Of a stretch of 6,599 bases of DNA, positions 1 to 5,660 are shown piece by piece. Both the position numbers and the translations under genes were made by a program. This DNA comes from Oscillospiraceae bacterium (GTDB lineage: Bacteria; Bacillota; Clostridia; Oscillospirales; Acutalibacteraceae): assembly GCA_029004655.1 (NCBI GenBank), contig JAQVYP010000098.1, positions 1-6,599 of the forward strand. The letters are read 5' to 3'. The notes beneath the pieces are model-generated. The model was given only the letters and a program-made list of their open reading frames with translations. It was not told where the DNA came from and did not search any database. Each line of letters opens with the position of its first letter. Positions within the stretch are counted from its first letter, which is position 1.

Positions 1-245
1 GAAATATATATTTTGGAGCGGTCAAGTCCCACCGCTGCCAGCATTTTATCAAGTAATTGTCCGGAGCGTCCTACAAACGCTTTTCCGCTTAAATCCTCCT
101 GCTCACCGGGTGCCTCGCCAACGAACAAAATTTTAGCATTCTCATATCCGTCACCAAACACAACATTTGTCCGTGTACTGCTCAGTTCACACTCGTTACA
201 GGCAAGGCATTTATCCTTAAGCTCGGAAAAAGCGGTAGTATCCAT
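1..245 (-). CDS. udg: Uracil-DNA glycosylase, family 4-type, [4Fe-4S] (partial, C-terminus off left edge)
   Basis: Base-excision repair enzyme that removes uracil from DNA. Only the first 81 codons are present; the reading frame is open to base 1. It starts at the ATG on 243-245, preceded by AAAGGAA (255-261) at 9 nt. Residues 13-19 read CLACNEC; in this family two Cys of the N-terminal segment ligate the iron-sulfur cluster, and the other two ligands lie further on, outside the window. Residues 43-51 are GEAPGEQED, the catalytic/uracil-binding motif A with the Glu-Ala-Pro-Gly typical of family 4 rather than the Ala-Pro-Gly variant of family 5. FVGRSGQLL follows at 57-65. The gene is divergent from pduL, with promoters for both in the 160-bp gap. 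The family assignment is firm; the subfamily rests on motif A alone. Confidence 0.93.
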   Translation of the reverse strand, partial: MDTTAFSELKDKCLACNECELSSTRTNVVFGDGYENAKILFVGEAPGEQEDLSGKAFVGRSGQLLDKMLAAVGLDRSKIYI

Positions 246-294
246 TTATTTTAATTCCTTTCGCAGTTTAATTAAATCCGTTAAAATTATAAGT

Positions 295-323
295 ATTATA
301 CATTTTTGCCGGATGTTTTGCAA
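295..323 (-). promoter_or_regulatory. Sigma-70-type promoter for the uracil-DNA glycosylase gene
   Basis: On the minus strand, TTGCAA (318-323) and TATAAT (295-300) are separated by 17 bp. The -10 is a perfect match and the -35 matches partly. Predicted transcription start is near 288, giving a short leader of about 43 nt to the ATG. It lies back to back with the pduL promoter. Confidence 0.6.
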
Positions 324-330
324 ATTCCAC

Positions 331-358
331 TTGAAAACTTATAGCTCTGTGTTAAAAT
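331..358 (+). promoter_or_regulatory. Sigma-70-type promoter for pduL-hemW
   Basis: TTGAAA (331-336) and TAAAAT (353-358) are separated by 16 bp, with a TG one base upstream of the -10 (extended -10). Each hexamer differs from consensus at one position. The implied leader is about 40 nt. A second TATAAT at 369-374 has no matching -35 and was not preferred. Confidence 0.5.
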
Positions 359-405
359 AAAACTGTAATATAATTAAGAGATTAATATAAGGGGATTGTA
401 TAATT

Positions 406-981
406 ATGTCTAAACCAGTATTGGTTGAAATTTCAGCACGTCATATTCATGTCACAGAAAAAGATTTGGAAACTCTTTTCGGAAGCGGTTATAAACTTAC
501 GCCAAAAAAGGATTTATCACAACCCGGTCAGTTTGCTAGTGAAGAAAGAGTAGATGTTGTTGGCCCTAAAAAGACGCTCGCAAATGTTTCTATTTTAGGC
601 CCCTGCCGTAAGGCTACACAGATAGAGCTTTCTGCAACAGATGCACGTTCTATCGGAATTTCCGCACCTATCCGTGAGTCAGGAGATATTGCCGGAAGCG
701 GCGCCTGCAAGTTGGTAGGTCCTGCCGGAGAGGTCGAGTTAACCGAAGGTGTAATTGTAGCAAAACGTCATATCCATATGACACCTGAAGATGCTGCAAA
801 CTATTCTATTAAGGACAAGCAGATTGTTAGTGTTGCTTTGAACACAGCAGACCGCAGTCTTGTTTTTGGTGATGTTGTTGCGCGTGTAAGCCCATCTTAT
901 AAACTAGCCATGCATATCGATACCGATGAGGCAAACTCCGCGAGTGTCCCGGGAAGCTGCACCGGCGAAATTTTGGACTAA
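406..981 (+). CDS. pduL: Phosphate propanoyltransferase / PduL-type phosphotransacylase
   Basis: 191-residue enzyme that interconverts an acyl-CoA (acetyl- or propanoyl-CoA) and acyl-phosphate plus CoA, the step before acetate/propionate kinase and ATP formation. It is unrelated in fold to classical Pta. The two PduL half-domains each carry their zinc-binding signature: ARHIHV at 11-16 and KRHIHM at 120-125. Other conserved points are GPCR at 65-68 (phosphate/CoA-site Arg) and His170 in LAMHIDTDEAN. The ATG at 406 is preceded by AAGGGG (389-394). The first His motif begins only 10 residues from the start, so there is no N-terminal extension like the encapsulation peptides of microcompartment PduLs, and no shell genes are nearby. 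A free cytosolic Pta replacement in fermentation is therefore inferred. hemW follows after 4 nt. Confidence 0.93.
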   Translation: MSKPVLVEISARHIHVTEKDLETLFGSGYKLTPKKDLSQPGQFASEERVDVVGPKKTLANVSILGPCRKATQIELSATDARSIGISAPIRESGDIAGSGACKLVGPAGEVELTEGVIVAKRHIHMTPEDAANYSIKDKQIVSVALNTADRSLVFGDVVARVSPSYKLAMHIDTDEANSASVPGSCTGEILD

Positions 982-985
982 GATA

Positions 986-2086
986 TTGAAAAAGCTCGGA
1001 ATTTATTTGCATACACCTTTTTGTGCAAGAAAATGTGCTTACTGTGATTTCTATTCGCTAAGTGGGAACAACGAGCTATATGAGAAATATACGGCCGCAC
1101 TCTGTGAACGTGTTGCGTTTTACGGAGTGCGGCTTTCTCGTCCTGCCGACACATTATATTTAGGTGGCGGAACGCCGTCGCTGCTAGGCGGCGAGCGTAT
1201 TGGCAGGATTGTTTCCACTGCCAAACAATATTTTGACCTTCAAAATGCCGAAATTACGTTGGAAGCAAACCCTGCCGACAATTTGGGCTGCACCCTTAAA
1301 ATTGCAGCGCTGAGTGGTGTTAATCGGTTGTCATTAGGTGTTCAGTCTGCAATCCAATCGGAACTTAAATCCCTATCACGTCGACACAACAACAGCGATG
1401 TAATTCGTACTGTTTCTGAAGCAAGGGCGGCGGGAATCGAAAATATTTCCTGTGATTTGATGATTGGCATACCAGGACAAACAGTTTCATCGCTTTGTGA
1501 ATCTCTGGATTTTATTTTGTCCCTTAATCCTGAGCATATTTCAGTTTATATTCTTAAAATTGAGCCGGAAACTCCATTTGGACGCACCAAATCAGAACTT
1601 TTAAATTTACCGAATGATGATACAACAGCAGACTTGTATTTAAAGACCTGTGAAGTTTTGAATATGAAAGGTTTTATACATTATGAGATATCAAATTTCG
1701 CAAAAGAAGGATATAGCTCTAAACATAATTTAAAATATTGGAACTGCGAGGAATATCTGGGGTTAGGCCCGGCATCACATTCGTTTTTGGGCGGAAAACG
1801 CACATATTACGAGAGAAGTATTGACGAATTTTTTAATGGCGATAACCCGCTTTTTGAGTCGGAAGGCGGCACGAGTGAAGAATATATAATGCTAAGACTC
1901 AGGCTTTTGGATGGACTGGATTTTTGCGATTATAAATCCGTTTTCGGTGAAGAATTTACAAATGAAAAAATATCAATAGCTAAAAAGTATGAAAAAATGG
2001 GACTTATGACCGTAACCCAAAGCGGTATATCGCTGACAGAACGAGGATTTTTGGTTTCCAACAGTATTATTTCAGCTTTAATGTAA
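986..2086 (+). CDS. hemW: HemW-like radical SAM protein (haem chaperone / coproporphyrinogen dehydrogenase-like)
   Basis: 366-residue radical SAM protein of the HemN/HemW family. C13-x3-C17-x2-C20 followed by D-F binds the [4Fe-4S] cluster; Phe at 22 replaces the fourth Cys of true HemN, which points to HemW, a haem-binding chaperone that inserts haem into respiratory enzymes, not a coproporphyrinogen oxidase. GGGTP at 60-64 is the SAM-binding glycine motif. HNLKYW at 247-252 and the C-terminal LTERGFLVSN (350-359, HemN_C winged helix) are family hallmarks. The TTG at 986 is chosen because it gives MKKLGIYLHTPFC, the usual N-terminus. The upstream ATG at 926 would add 20 uncharacteristic residues inside pduL. 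The ribosome site is weak (TGGA, 974-977), so translational coupling to pduL, 4 nt upstream, is likely. In many Bacillota hemW sits beside lepA/hrcA; here it does not. Confidence 0.92.
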   Translation: MKKLGIYLHTPFCARKCAYCDFYSLSGNNELYEKYTAALCERVAFYGVRLSRPADTLYLGGGTPSLLGGERIGRIVSTAKQYFDLQNAEITLEANPADNLGCTLKIAALSGVNRLSLGVQSAIQSELKSLSRRHNNSDVIRTVSEARAAGIENISCDLMIGIPGQTVSSLCESLDFILSLNPEHISVYILKIEPETPFGRTKSELLNLPNDDTTADLYLKTCEVLNMKGFIHYEISNFAKEGYSSKHNLKYWNCEEYLGLGPASHSFLGGKRTYYERSIDEFFNGDNPLFESEGGTSEEYIMLRLRLLDGLDFCDYKSVFGEEFTNEKISIAKKYEKMGLMTVTQSGISLTERGFLVSNSIISALM

Positions 2087-2101
2087 AAGCTCTTTCACAT
2101 C

Positions 2102-2128
2102 GTATAATTGGAAATTTAAATATTATAC
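2102..2128. other. Weak AT-rich hairpin between convergent genes
   Basis: Perfect 7-bp arms GTATAAT (2102-2108) and ATTATAC (2122-2128) surround a 13-nt loop. A second overlapping pair, GAAATTT (2111-2117) and AAATTTC (2131-2137), could form instead. The site lies in the 50-bp gap between the ends of hemW and the opposite-strand operon, where a two-way terminator is expected. The stem is AT-only apart from one G-C pair and no clear T-tract follows in either direction, so terminator function is uncertain. Confidence 0.3.
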
Positions 2129-2136
2129 TCAAATTT

Positions 2137-2385
2137 CTACAAGCTGACAAATACAATTTCGCCATTACTTGAGCTGATGTTTACAACTTCCCAGCGCTTG
2201 TGTTGTCTCTTGTAGTTTTTTATTGAATTAATAAATTTCTTAAAATCATAACCACTTATATCAATAGATGGTTGCTTGCTTTTAATGATTTTGATGGCAA
2301 TGGTAGCGGATAATCGGTTTAGAATTAGTGAAGTTGGCAAAATAATAAATAAATTGGTCTTTTCTGATTTAATAACTACTTTCAT
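2137..2385 (-). CDS. Small protein resembling the C-terminal domain of the adjacent HTH regulator
   Basis: 82-residue basic protein with no signal peptide and no convincing membrane span. Residues 13-24 (FIILPTSLILNR) match the spacing of VRINLPMELVKV at 99-110 of the upstream regulator. Residues 66-81 (EVVNISSSNGEIVFVS) match LVEIESADGDIVNVVV at 147-162 there, with a helical stretch of similar length between. It therefore looks like a stand-alone copy of that domain. I recall similar short domains in clostridial proteins linked to YvlB/LiaX-type envelope-stress proteins, but cannot confirm that here. The ATG lies 2 nt after the regulator's stop with no Shine-Dalgarno, so translation is probably coupled. 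Function unknown; binding to or modulating the regulator is an inference. Confidence 0.75.
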   Translation of the reverse strand: MKVVIKSEKTNLFIILPTSLILNRLSATIAIKIIKSKQPSIDISGYDFKKFINSIKNYKRQHKRWEVVNISSSNGEIVFVSL

Positions 2386-2387
2386 TT

Positions 2388-2879
2388 TTATTCTACCACA
2401 ACATTAACAATATCCCCGTCTGCACTTTCGATTTCAACCAATTTACCTATTACGCCGCTTTCTACCATTAAAATTATTTGCTCAAAATCAATATTTTTAA
2501 GGTGCTCGTTATTTGCTATTTGTGGAATTTTGGATCCGATTTCCAAAGCAACTTTAACTAATTCCATAGGAAGATTGATACGGACTTTATCACCATCGTT
2601 AGAATCAACAATAACTTTTAAGGTTAACCCCTTTATGTCACTCCTCTCATTTTCAGGTAAAAGCCGCACGCTTTTTACAGAATCAGCAGACAACAATTCG
2701 TCTGTTGTTGTACCAAATAATTTTGATAACGGAGCCAACAATAATATATCAGGGCAAGCAATATCATTTTCCCACTTAGATACAGCTTGCGCTGAAACCC
2801 TTAATTTTTCCGCTAAATCTTCTTGTGTCATTCCTCTTGATTTTCTATAGAAAGCAATTTTAGTTCCAATGCTACTCAT
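2388..2879 (-). CDS. XRE-family HTH transcriptional regulator with C-terminal ligand/partner-type domain
   Basis: 163-residue DNA-binding regulator. Residues 5-62 form a Cro/C1-type helix-turn-helix: GMTQEDLAEKL (16-26) holds helix 2, SAQAVSKWEN (29-38) the recognition helix, and FGTTTDELL (55-63) the end of the domain. After a linker (64-83), residues 84-163 form a compact alpha/beta domain with INLPMEL (101-107) and a terminal strand pair ending in ESADGDIVNVVVE. The ATG at 2877-2879 follows a strong GGGAGG site (2887-2892) at 7 nt. The gene leads a two-gene minus-strand operon with the 82-residue protein. A strong promoter candidate lies about 380 bp upstream (3261-3288), implying an unusually long leader unless a nearer promoter is used. 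The target genes are unknown; autoregulation through the inverted repeat at 2957-2996 is a guess. Confidence 0.9.
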   Translation of the reverse strand: MSSIGTKIAFYRKSRGMTQEDLAEKLRVSAQAVSKWENDIACPDILLLAPLSKLFGTTTDELLSADSVKSVRLLPENERSDIKGLTLKVIVDSNDGDKVRINLPMELVKVALEIGSKIPQIANNEHLKNIDFEQIILMVESGVIGKLVEIESADGDIVNVVVE

Positions 2880-2956
2880 TATGTTTCCTCCCGATGTTTT
2901 ATAATCTTATTTTATTACAAAAATCATTGTATTGAAGATATTATCAGTTGTTTTTG

Positions 2957-2996
2957 CTCAACCATAGGTTTGCTTAGTTGTAAACCTATGGTTGAG
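2957..2996. repeat. Perfect 15-bp inverted repeat (10-nt loop) upstream of the HTH regulator
   Basis: CTCAACCATAGGTTT (2957-2971) is repeated exactly as its reverse complement at 2982-2996, with a 10-nt loop (2972-2981). It lies 77 bp upstream of the regulator's start codon. No T-tract follows either arm (CAAAAAC on the minus strand, TAAGAC on the plus), so it is not a standard intrinsic terminator. It could be a stable hairpin in a leader RNA or a protein-binding operator. Confidence 0.85.
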
Positions 2997-3060
2997 TAAG
3001 ACTTATTGATATAAAAGTGGCTGGATGTTTACACTTTCTTTCATCTGCTGACTTAGTTGT
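2973..3060. repeat. CTTAGTTGT direct repeat pair
   Basis: CTTAGTTGT occurs at 2973-2981, filling most of the loop of the inverted repeat, and again at 3052-3060, 79 bp away. Both copies are followed by RAA-rich sequence. A third partial match (CAGTTGT) lies at 2946-2952. Nine-base identity alone is weak, but the loop location makes it notable. Confidence 0.5.
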
Positions 3061-3261
3061 GAAAACGGATGCTCTTGAACATTCCCTAAATTCAGGTGGA
3101 ATAATCAATATGTGTTTTTGTAGGGAACAGTCTAGATGGTTCCGAAGTAAGTGATTTGCAATTGTCTGAGAATTTCCGCTTTTATAAGCATAAACTTTTG
3201 GAGCAAGCTTAATGGTCTTATAAAAAATATAATACTTATAATAAACATAAATATATCCAAA
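2986..3261 (-). other. Transcribed-looking region without a start codon: candidate leader RNA, ncRNA or gene remnant
   Basis: This stretch holds no conventional gene. On the minus strand it is stop-free for 91 codons, from a TAA at 3262-3264 to a TAG at 2986-2988, but contains no ATG or GTG and no ribosome site. The conceptual peptide includes KVYAYKSGNSQTIANHLL and IIPPEFRECSRASVF, which I do not recognise. Its base composition is more balanced than the AT-rich DNA on its right. A near-consensus leftward promoter sits at its upstream end and the 15-bp inverted repeat at its downstream end. TTCCCTA (3082-3088) and TAGGGAA (3121-3127) could pair internally. A structured RNA or long leader of the HTH operon is the leading reading; a decayed gene is the alternative. 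Confidence 0.4.
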
Positions 3262-3288
3262 TTATAGCATATTATGTAATTTAGTCAA
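3261..3288 (-). promoter_or_regulatory. Near-consensus extended -10 promoter reading left
   Basis: On the minus strand, TTGACT (3283-3288) and a perfect TATAAT (3261-3266) are 16 bp apart, with a TG one base before the -10. This is among the best promoter matches in the window, yet the first coding region downstream starts only at 2879. Predicted transcription start is near 3254. Confidence 0.65.
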
Positions 3289-3346
3289 TCTATCTACAGA
3301 GCTGTAAAAAAGTATATATTTGAAATTGGATTATCTCATCCTATTG

Positions 3347-3375
3347 TTGTATTAATTTACAAATTATGCTATTAT
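3347..3375 (+). promoter_or_regulatory. Candidate promoter for the comM operon
   Basis: TTGTAT (3347-3352) and TATTAT (3370-3375) are 17 bp apart, with TGC directly before the -10 (extended -10). Predicted start is near 3382, which places the 13-bp hairpin within the first 50 nt of the transcript. It is divergent from the leftward promoter, with 58 bp between the two -35 boxes. Confidence 0.5.
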
Positions 3376-3392
3376 CTTGGTAATAATGCAAA

Positions 3393-3426
3393 ATTCTGTT
3401 TTAATAAATATTCATTAAAACAGAAT
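3393..3426. repeat. Perfect 13-bp inverted repeat in the comM leader
   Basis: ATTCTGTTTTAAT (3393-3405) pairs exactly with ATTAAAACAGAAT (3414-3426) across an 8-nt loop. It lies just downstream of the candidate comM promoter and 52 bp before the coding start. On the minus strand the stem is followed by TTTGCATTATT, a poor T-tract, so a leftward-facing terminator is possible. On the plus strand no T-tract follows directly. An operator or leader hairpin is equally possible. Confidence 0.8.
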
Positions 3427-3461
3427 ATATCATTCACAGATTTGATTTTTAGGTTGAGAAC

Positions 3462-3468
3462 AAAGGGG
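3462..3468 (+). promoter_or_regulatory. Ribosome binding site that fixes the comM start
   Basis: AAAGGGG is 10 nt upstream of the TTG at 3479 but only 1 nt from the TTG at 3470. This spacing rules against the earlier TTG as the initiation codon. Confidence 0.65.
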
Positions 3469-3478
3469 TTTGGATAAA

Positions 3479-5005
3479 TTGTTTACACGACAAAACAGCG
3501 TGGGGCTTTTTGGAATAGATGCATATATGGTTGGTATTGAGGCCGATATTTCAAGTGGATTACCCGCTTTCGATATTGTAGGACTGCCTGATATAGCGGT
3601 GAAAGAATCCCGCGACCGTGTTCGTGCTGCCATAAAAAATTGTGGATTCACATTCCCGTTGGGACGAATAACGGTCAATTTATCCCCAGCTGACGTAAAA
3701 AAAGAAGGCTCCCTGTATGACTTGCCCACCTTGATTTCATTGCTTGTGGCTTCTAAACAGCTGGCGGGAGATTTTAGCGACTTTGCGTTTATCGGCGAGC
3801 TTTCGCTTGATGGTCAAGTCAGGGGTATAAATGGTCTGCTTGCCATGACAATTTTGGCGGCAAAAAAGGGCGTTAAAAAATTCTTTGTTCCACAGGTTAA
3901 TGCATCGGAAGCAGGAGCTGTTGATGGAATAGAAATCTATCCTGTTCATGATGTACCACAGCTTTTGGCGCATTTAACGGGCAAAGAGAGTATTAAAAGA
4001 CAGCCTAAACCAAATATTTCACAAACTTTGAATGAGCATGTTCCGGATTTTTGCGAGGTTAAGGGTCAATATGTTGCCAAAAAGGCACTTGAGGTTGCGG
4101 CCGCAGGTGGTCACAATATTTTGCTGGTGGGGCCTCCTGGATCAGGCAAAAGTATGCTCGCAAAGCGGTTACCCTCAATTTTGCCGCAAATGACCTTTGA
4201 AGAATCAATTGAAACCACCAAAATACATTCGATTGCCGGTACTTTAAGTCCGGACACACCGCTGATTATAACTCGACCGTTTCGTAGTCCACATCACACA
4301 GTATCCTCCGCCGGATTGTCGGGTGGAGGAGCAATTCCACGCCCGGGAGAGATTTCGTTAGCTCATAACGGTGTGCTGTTTTTGGATGAACTACCTGAAT
4401 TTACTAGAGCTGCAATGGAGGCACTTCGTGCGCCGTTGGAGGATGGTCAGGTAACAATTTCACGCGCATCCGGCAGATTGACATATCCATGCTCGTTTAT
4501 GCTTGTTGCTGCGATGAATCCTTGTCCCTGTGGATATTTTGGACATCCCACAAAGCCTTGCAGCTGTAATGCAAATACGGTTTCAAGGTATTTAGGGCGC
4601 ATTTCAGGTCCGATGTTGGATCGCTTAGATTTGCATATAGAAGTTCCACCGGTTAATTATGAAGAATTGTCTGCAACATCTAAAGAGGAAACTTCTGAAG
4701 TAATCAAAAAACGTGTAAATACCGCTCGAAAAATTCAGCAAGACCGTTATAAAGGTTTTGGAATCACCTGCAATGCAAGGCTGACACCTGCTATGCTGCA
4801 AGAATTTTGTGCTATGACTCCATCGGCGAACATGCTTTTGGAAAACGCTTTTAATAAACTGGGGCTTTCAGCAAGGTCATATGACCGACTTTTAAAAGTT
4901 GCACGAACGCTTGCCGATTTGGACAATACTAAGCTTATAGATGCACAGCATATTGCCTCAGCAATAAAATTCAGAAGTCTTGACAGAAAATATTGGGGAC
5001 AGTAA
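3479..5005 (+). CDS. comM: ComM/YifB-family AAA+ ATPase (Mg-chelatase-like)
   Basis: 508-residue AAA+ ATPase. ComM of naturally transformable bacteria is a hexameric helicase that drives branch migration during integration of incoming DNA; in most Clostridia the role is only inferred. Despite database names it is not a magnesium chelatase. The N-terminal ChlI domain spans about 10-165 (GLPAFDIVGLPD, 27-38). The ATPase core follows with Walker A GPPGSGKS at 218-225 and Walker B VLFLDE at 299-304. A Cys cluster, CPC-x9-CSC (C349, C351, C361, C363), is typical of the family. The C-terminal Mg_chelatase_C helical domain covers about 400-505. The TTG at 3479 gives MFTRQNSVGLFGIDAY, aligning with the usual N-terminus, and fits the AAAGGGG site. 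It leads an operon with the MIF-like gene, whose ribosome site overlaps the comM stop. Confidence 0.94.
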   Translation: MFTRQNSVGLFGIDAYMVGIEADISSGLPAFDIVGLPDIAVKESRDRVRAAIKNCGFTFPLGRITVNLSPADVKKEGSLYDLPTLISLLVASKQLAGDFSDFAFIGELSLDGQVRGINGLLAMTILAAKKGVKKFFVPQVNASEAGAVDGIEIYPVHDVPQLLAHLTGKESIKRQPKPNISQTLNEHVPDFCEVKGQYVAKKALEVAAAGGHNILLVGPPGSGKSMLAKRLPSILPQMTFEESIETTKIHSIAGTLSPDTPLIITRPFRSPHHTVSSAGLSGGGAIPRPGEISLAHNGVLFLDELPEFTRAAMEALRAPLEDGQVTISRASGRLTYPCSFMLVAAMNPCPCGYFGHPTKPCSCNANTVSRYLGRISGPMLDRLDLHIEVPPVNYEELSATSKEETSEVIKKRVNTARKIQQDRYKGFGITCNARLTPAMLQEFCAMTPSANMLLENAFNKLGLSARSYDRLLKVARTLADLDNTKLIDAQHIASAIKFRSLDRKYWGQ

Positions 5006-5018
5006 AGGAGAATTATTC

Positions 5019-5363
5019 ATGCCATACATTAAGGTTAGCGCATCTGTTGCGGTAAATGAACAGAAAATGGAAAAAGTTAAATCTGCGCTAGGCAAAGCAA
5101 TTTCGGTGATTCCGGGCAAAAGTGAACGCAATTTGATGGTTGAAATATCTGACGGACATAACCTCTGGTTTGGAGGAAAAAACGACAAGCCTCTTGCGTT
5201 TGTTGAGGTCAATGTTCTGGGAAAATCCACGCGCACTGCATATGAGGCATTGACTGCCGAGATTTGCAAAATTCTTGAAAATATTTTAGGAATTTCGGGA
5301 AGCGGTGTTTATGTTAAATACGCTGAAACAGAGCATTGGGGATTTAACGGAAGTAATTTTTAA
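5019..5363 (+). CDS. MIF/tautomerase-family protein
   Basis: 114-residue protein of the macrophage migration inhibitory factor superfamily, normally a homotrimer with keto-enol tautomerase activity. After Met removal the N-terminus is Pro (MPYIKV), the catalytic base. By eye against human MIF, Lys34 matches active-site Lys32, Leu67 matches Ile64 and Tyr98 matches Tyr95, but Lys100 stands where MIF has Asn97. The MIF CxxC redox motif is absent. The C-terminal HWGFNGSNF matches the GWNNSTF end of MIF. The ATG at 5019 follows AAAGGAG (5004-5010), which overlaps the comM stop; an upstream in-frame ATG at 4980 lies inside comM and would bury the catalytic Pro. There is no signal peptide. It is the second gene of the comM operon. 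The physiological substrate is unknown. Confidence 0.9.
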   Translation: MPYIKVSASVAVNEQKMEKVKSALGKAISVIPGKSERNLMVEISDGHNLWFGGKNDKPLAFVEVNVLGKSTRTAYEALTAEICKILENILGISGSGVYVKYAETEHWGFNGSNF

Positions 5364-5384
5364 ACCTATTTGGAGGGATAACAG

Positions 5385-5564
5385 ATGTGTTTTGACCCAA
5401 TAAACTATCTCGTTCAAAAGATTGATGGAGATTATGCACATTTAAAGAATTTGGATTCATTGAATGAAGAGATTGTCCTTGTAGCAAGAGCCCTTTTACC
5501 CATGGATATTGACGAGGGAACAAAGCTTTTGTGGCATGATTTGGAATATTTTATTGTGGAATAG
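5385..5564 (+). CDS. Small DUF3006-like protein
   Basis: 59-residue acidic protein, too short for most ORF cut-offs but well supported. GGAGGG (5372-5377) lies 7 nt before the ATG, and the gap after the MIF-like gene is only 21 nt. The sequence fits the DUF3006 pattern: a short strand leading to KIDGDYAHL (12-20), a charged loop, EEIVLVARALLP (28-39), then DIDEGTKLLW (41-50). In that family the I-D/E-G-x-x-A motif and the LP-x5-EG-x-x-L turn form a small beta-rich fold of unknown function. It ends in YFIVE. No membrane span or signal is seen. It is the likely last gene of the comM operon. The family call is by motif memory and moderately sure; the gene itself is likely real. Confidence 0.75.
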   Translation: MCFDPINYLVQKIDGDYAHLKNLDSLNEEIVLVARALLPMDIDEGTKLLWHDLEYFIVE

Positions 5565-5625
5565 AATTAAACAAAAAATTGTATTTATGATATGCAGAAT
5601 TTGGCGCATAAATATGTTGGGTTGC

Positions 5626-5654
5626 TTGATTTTGATAGATAATTTGTGTATAAT
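5626..5654 (+). promoter_or_regulatory. Consensus-like promoter for glyA
   Basis: TTGATT (5626-5631) and a perfect TATAAT (5649-5654) are exactly 17 bp apart. Predicted start is near 5661, giving glyA a leader of about 137 nt and expression independent of the comM operon. No strong terminator was found between 5564 and this promoter, so readthrough from upstream is possible. Confidence 0.7.
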
Positions 5655-5660
5655 ACTTTT

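Noticed and set aside
13..360. Plus-strand 115-codon reading frame
   Set aside because: It is antisense to the uracil-DNA glycosylase gene, which has clear family motifs, and the predicted protein is low-complexity Ser-rich with no ribosome site.
2530..2850. Plus-strand 106-codon reading frame
   Set aside because: It is antisense to the HTH regulator, whose helix-turn-helix and strong ribosome site are convincing.
2957..2996. Intrinsic terminator at the 15-bp inverted repeat
   Set aside because: Neither arm is followed by a T-tract, and on the minus strand it would cut the regulator off from its strong upstream promoter.
3110..3154. Plus-strand 14-codon frame with an AGGTGGA site upstream, possible leader peptide
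   Set aside because: Too short to judge, Cys-rich with no family, no plus-strand promoter recognised and no downstream gene within 300 bp that it would control.
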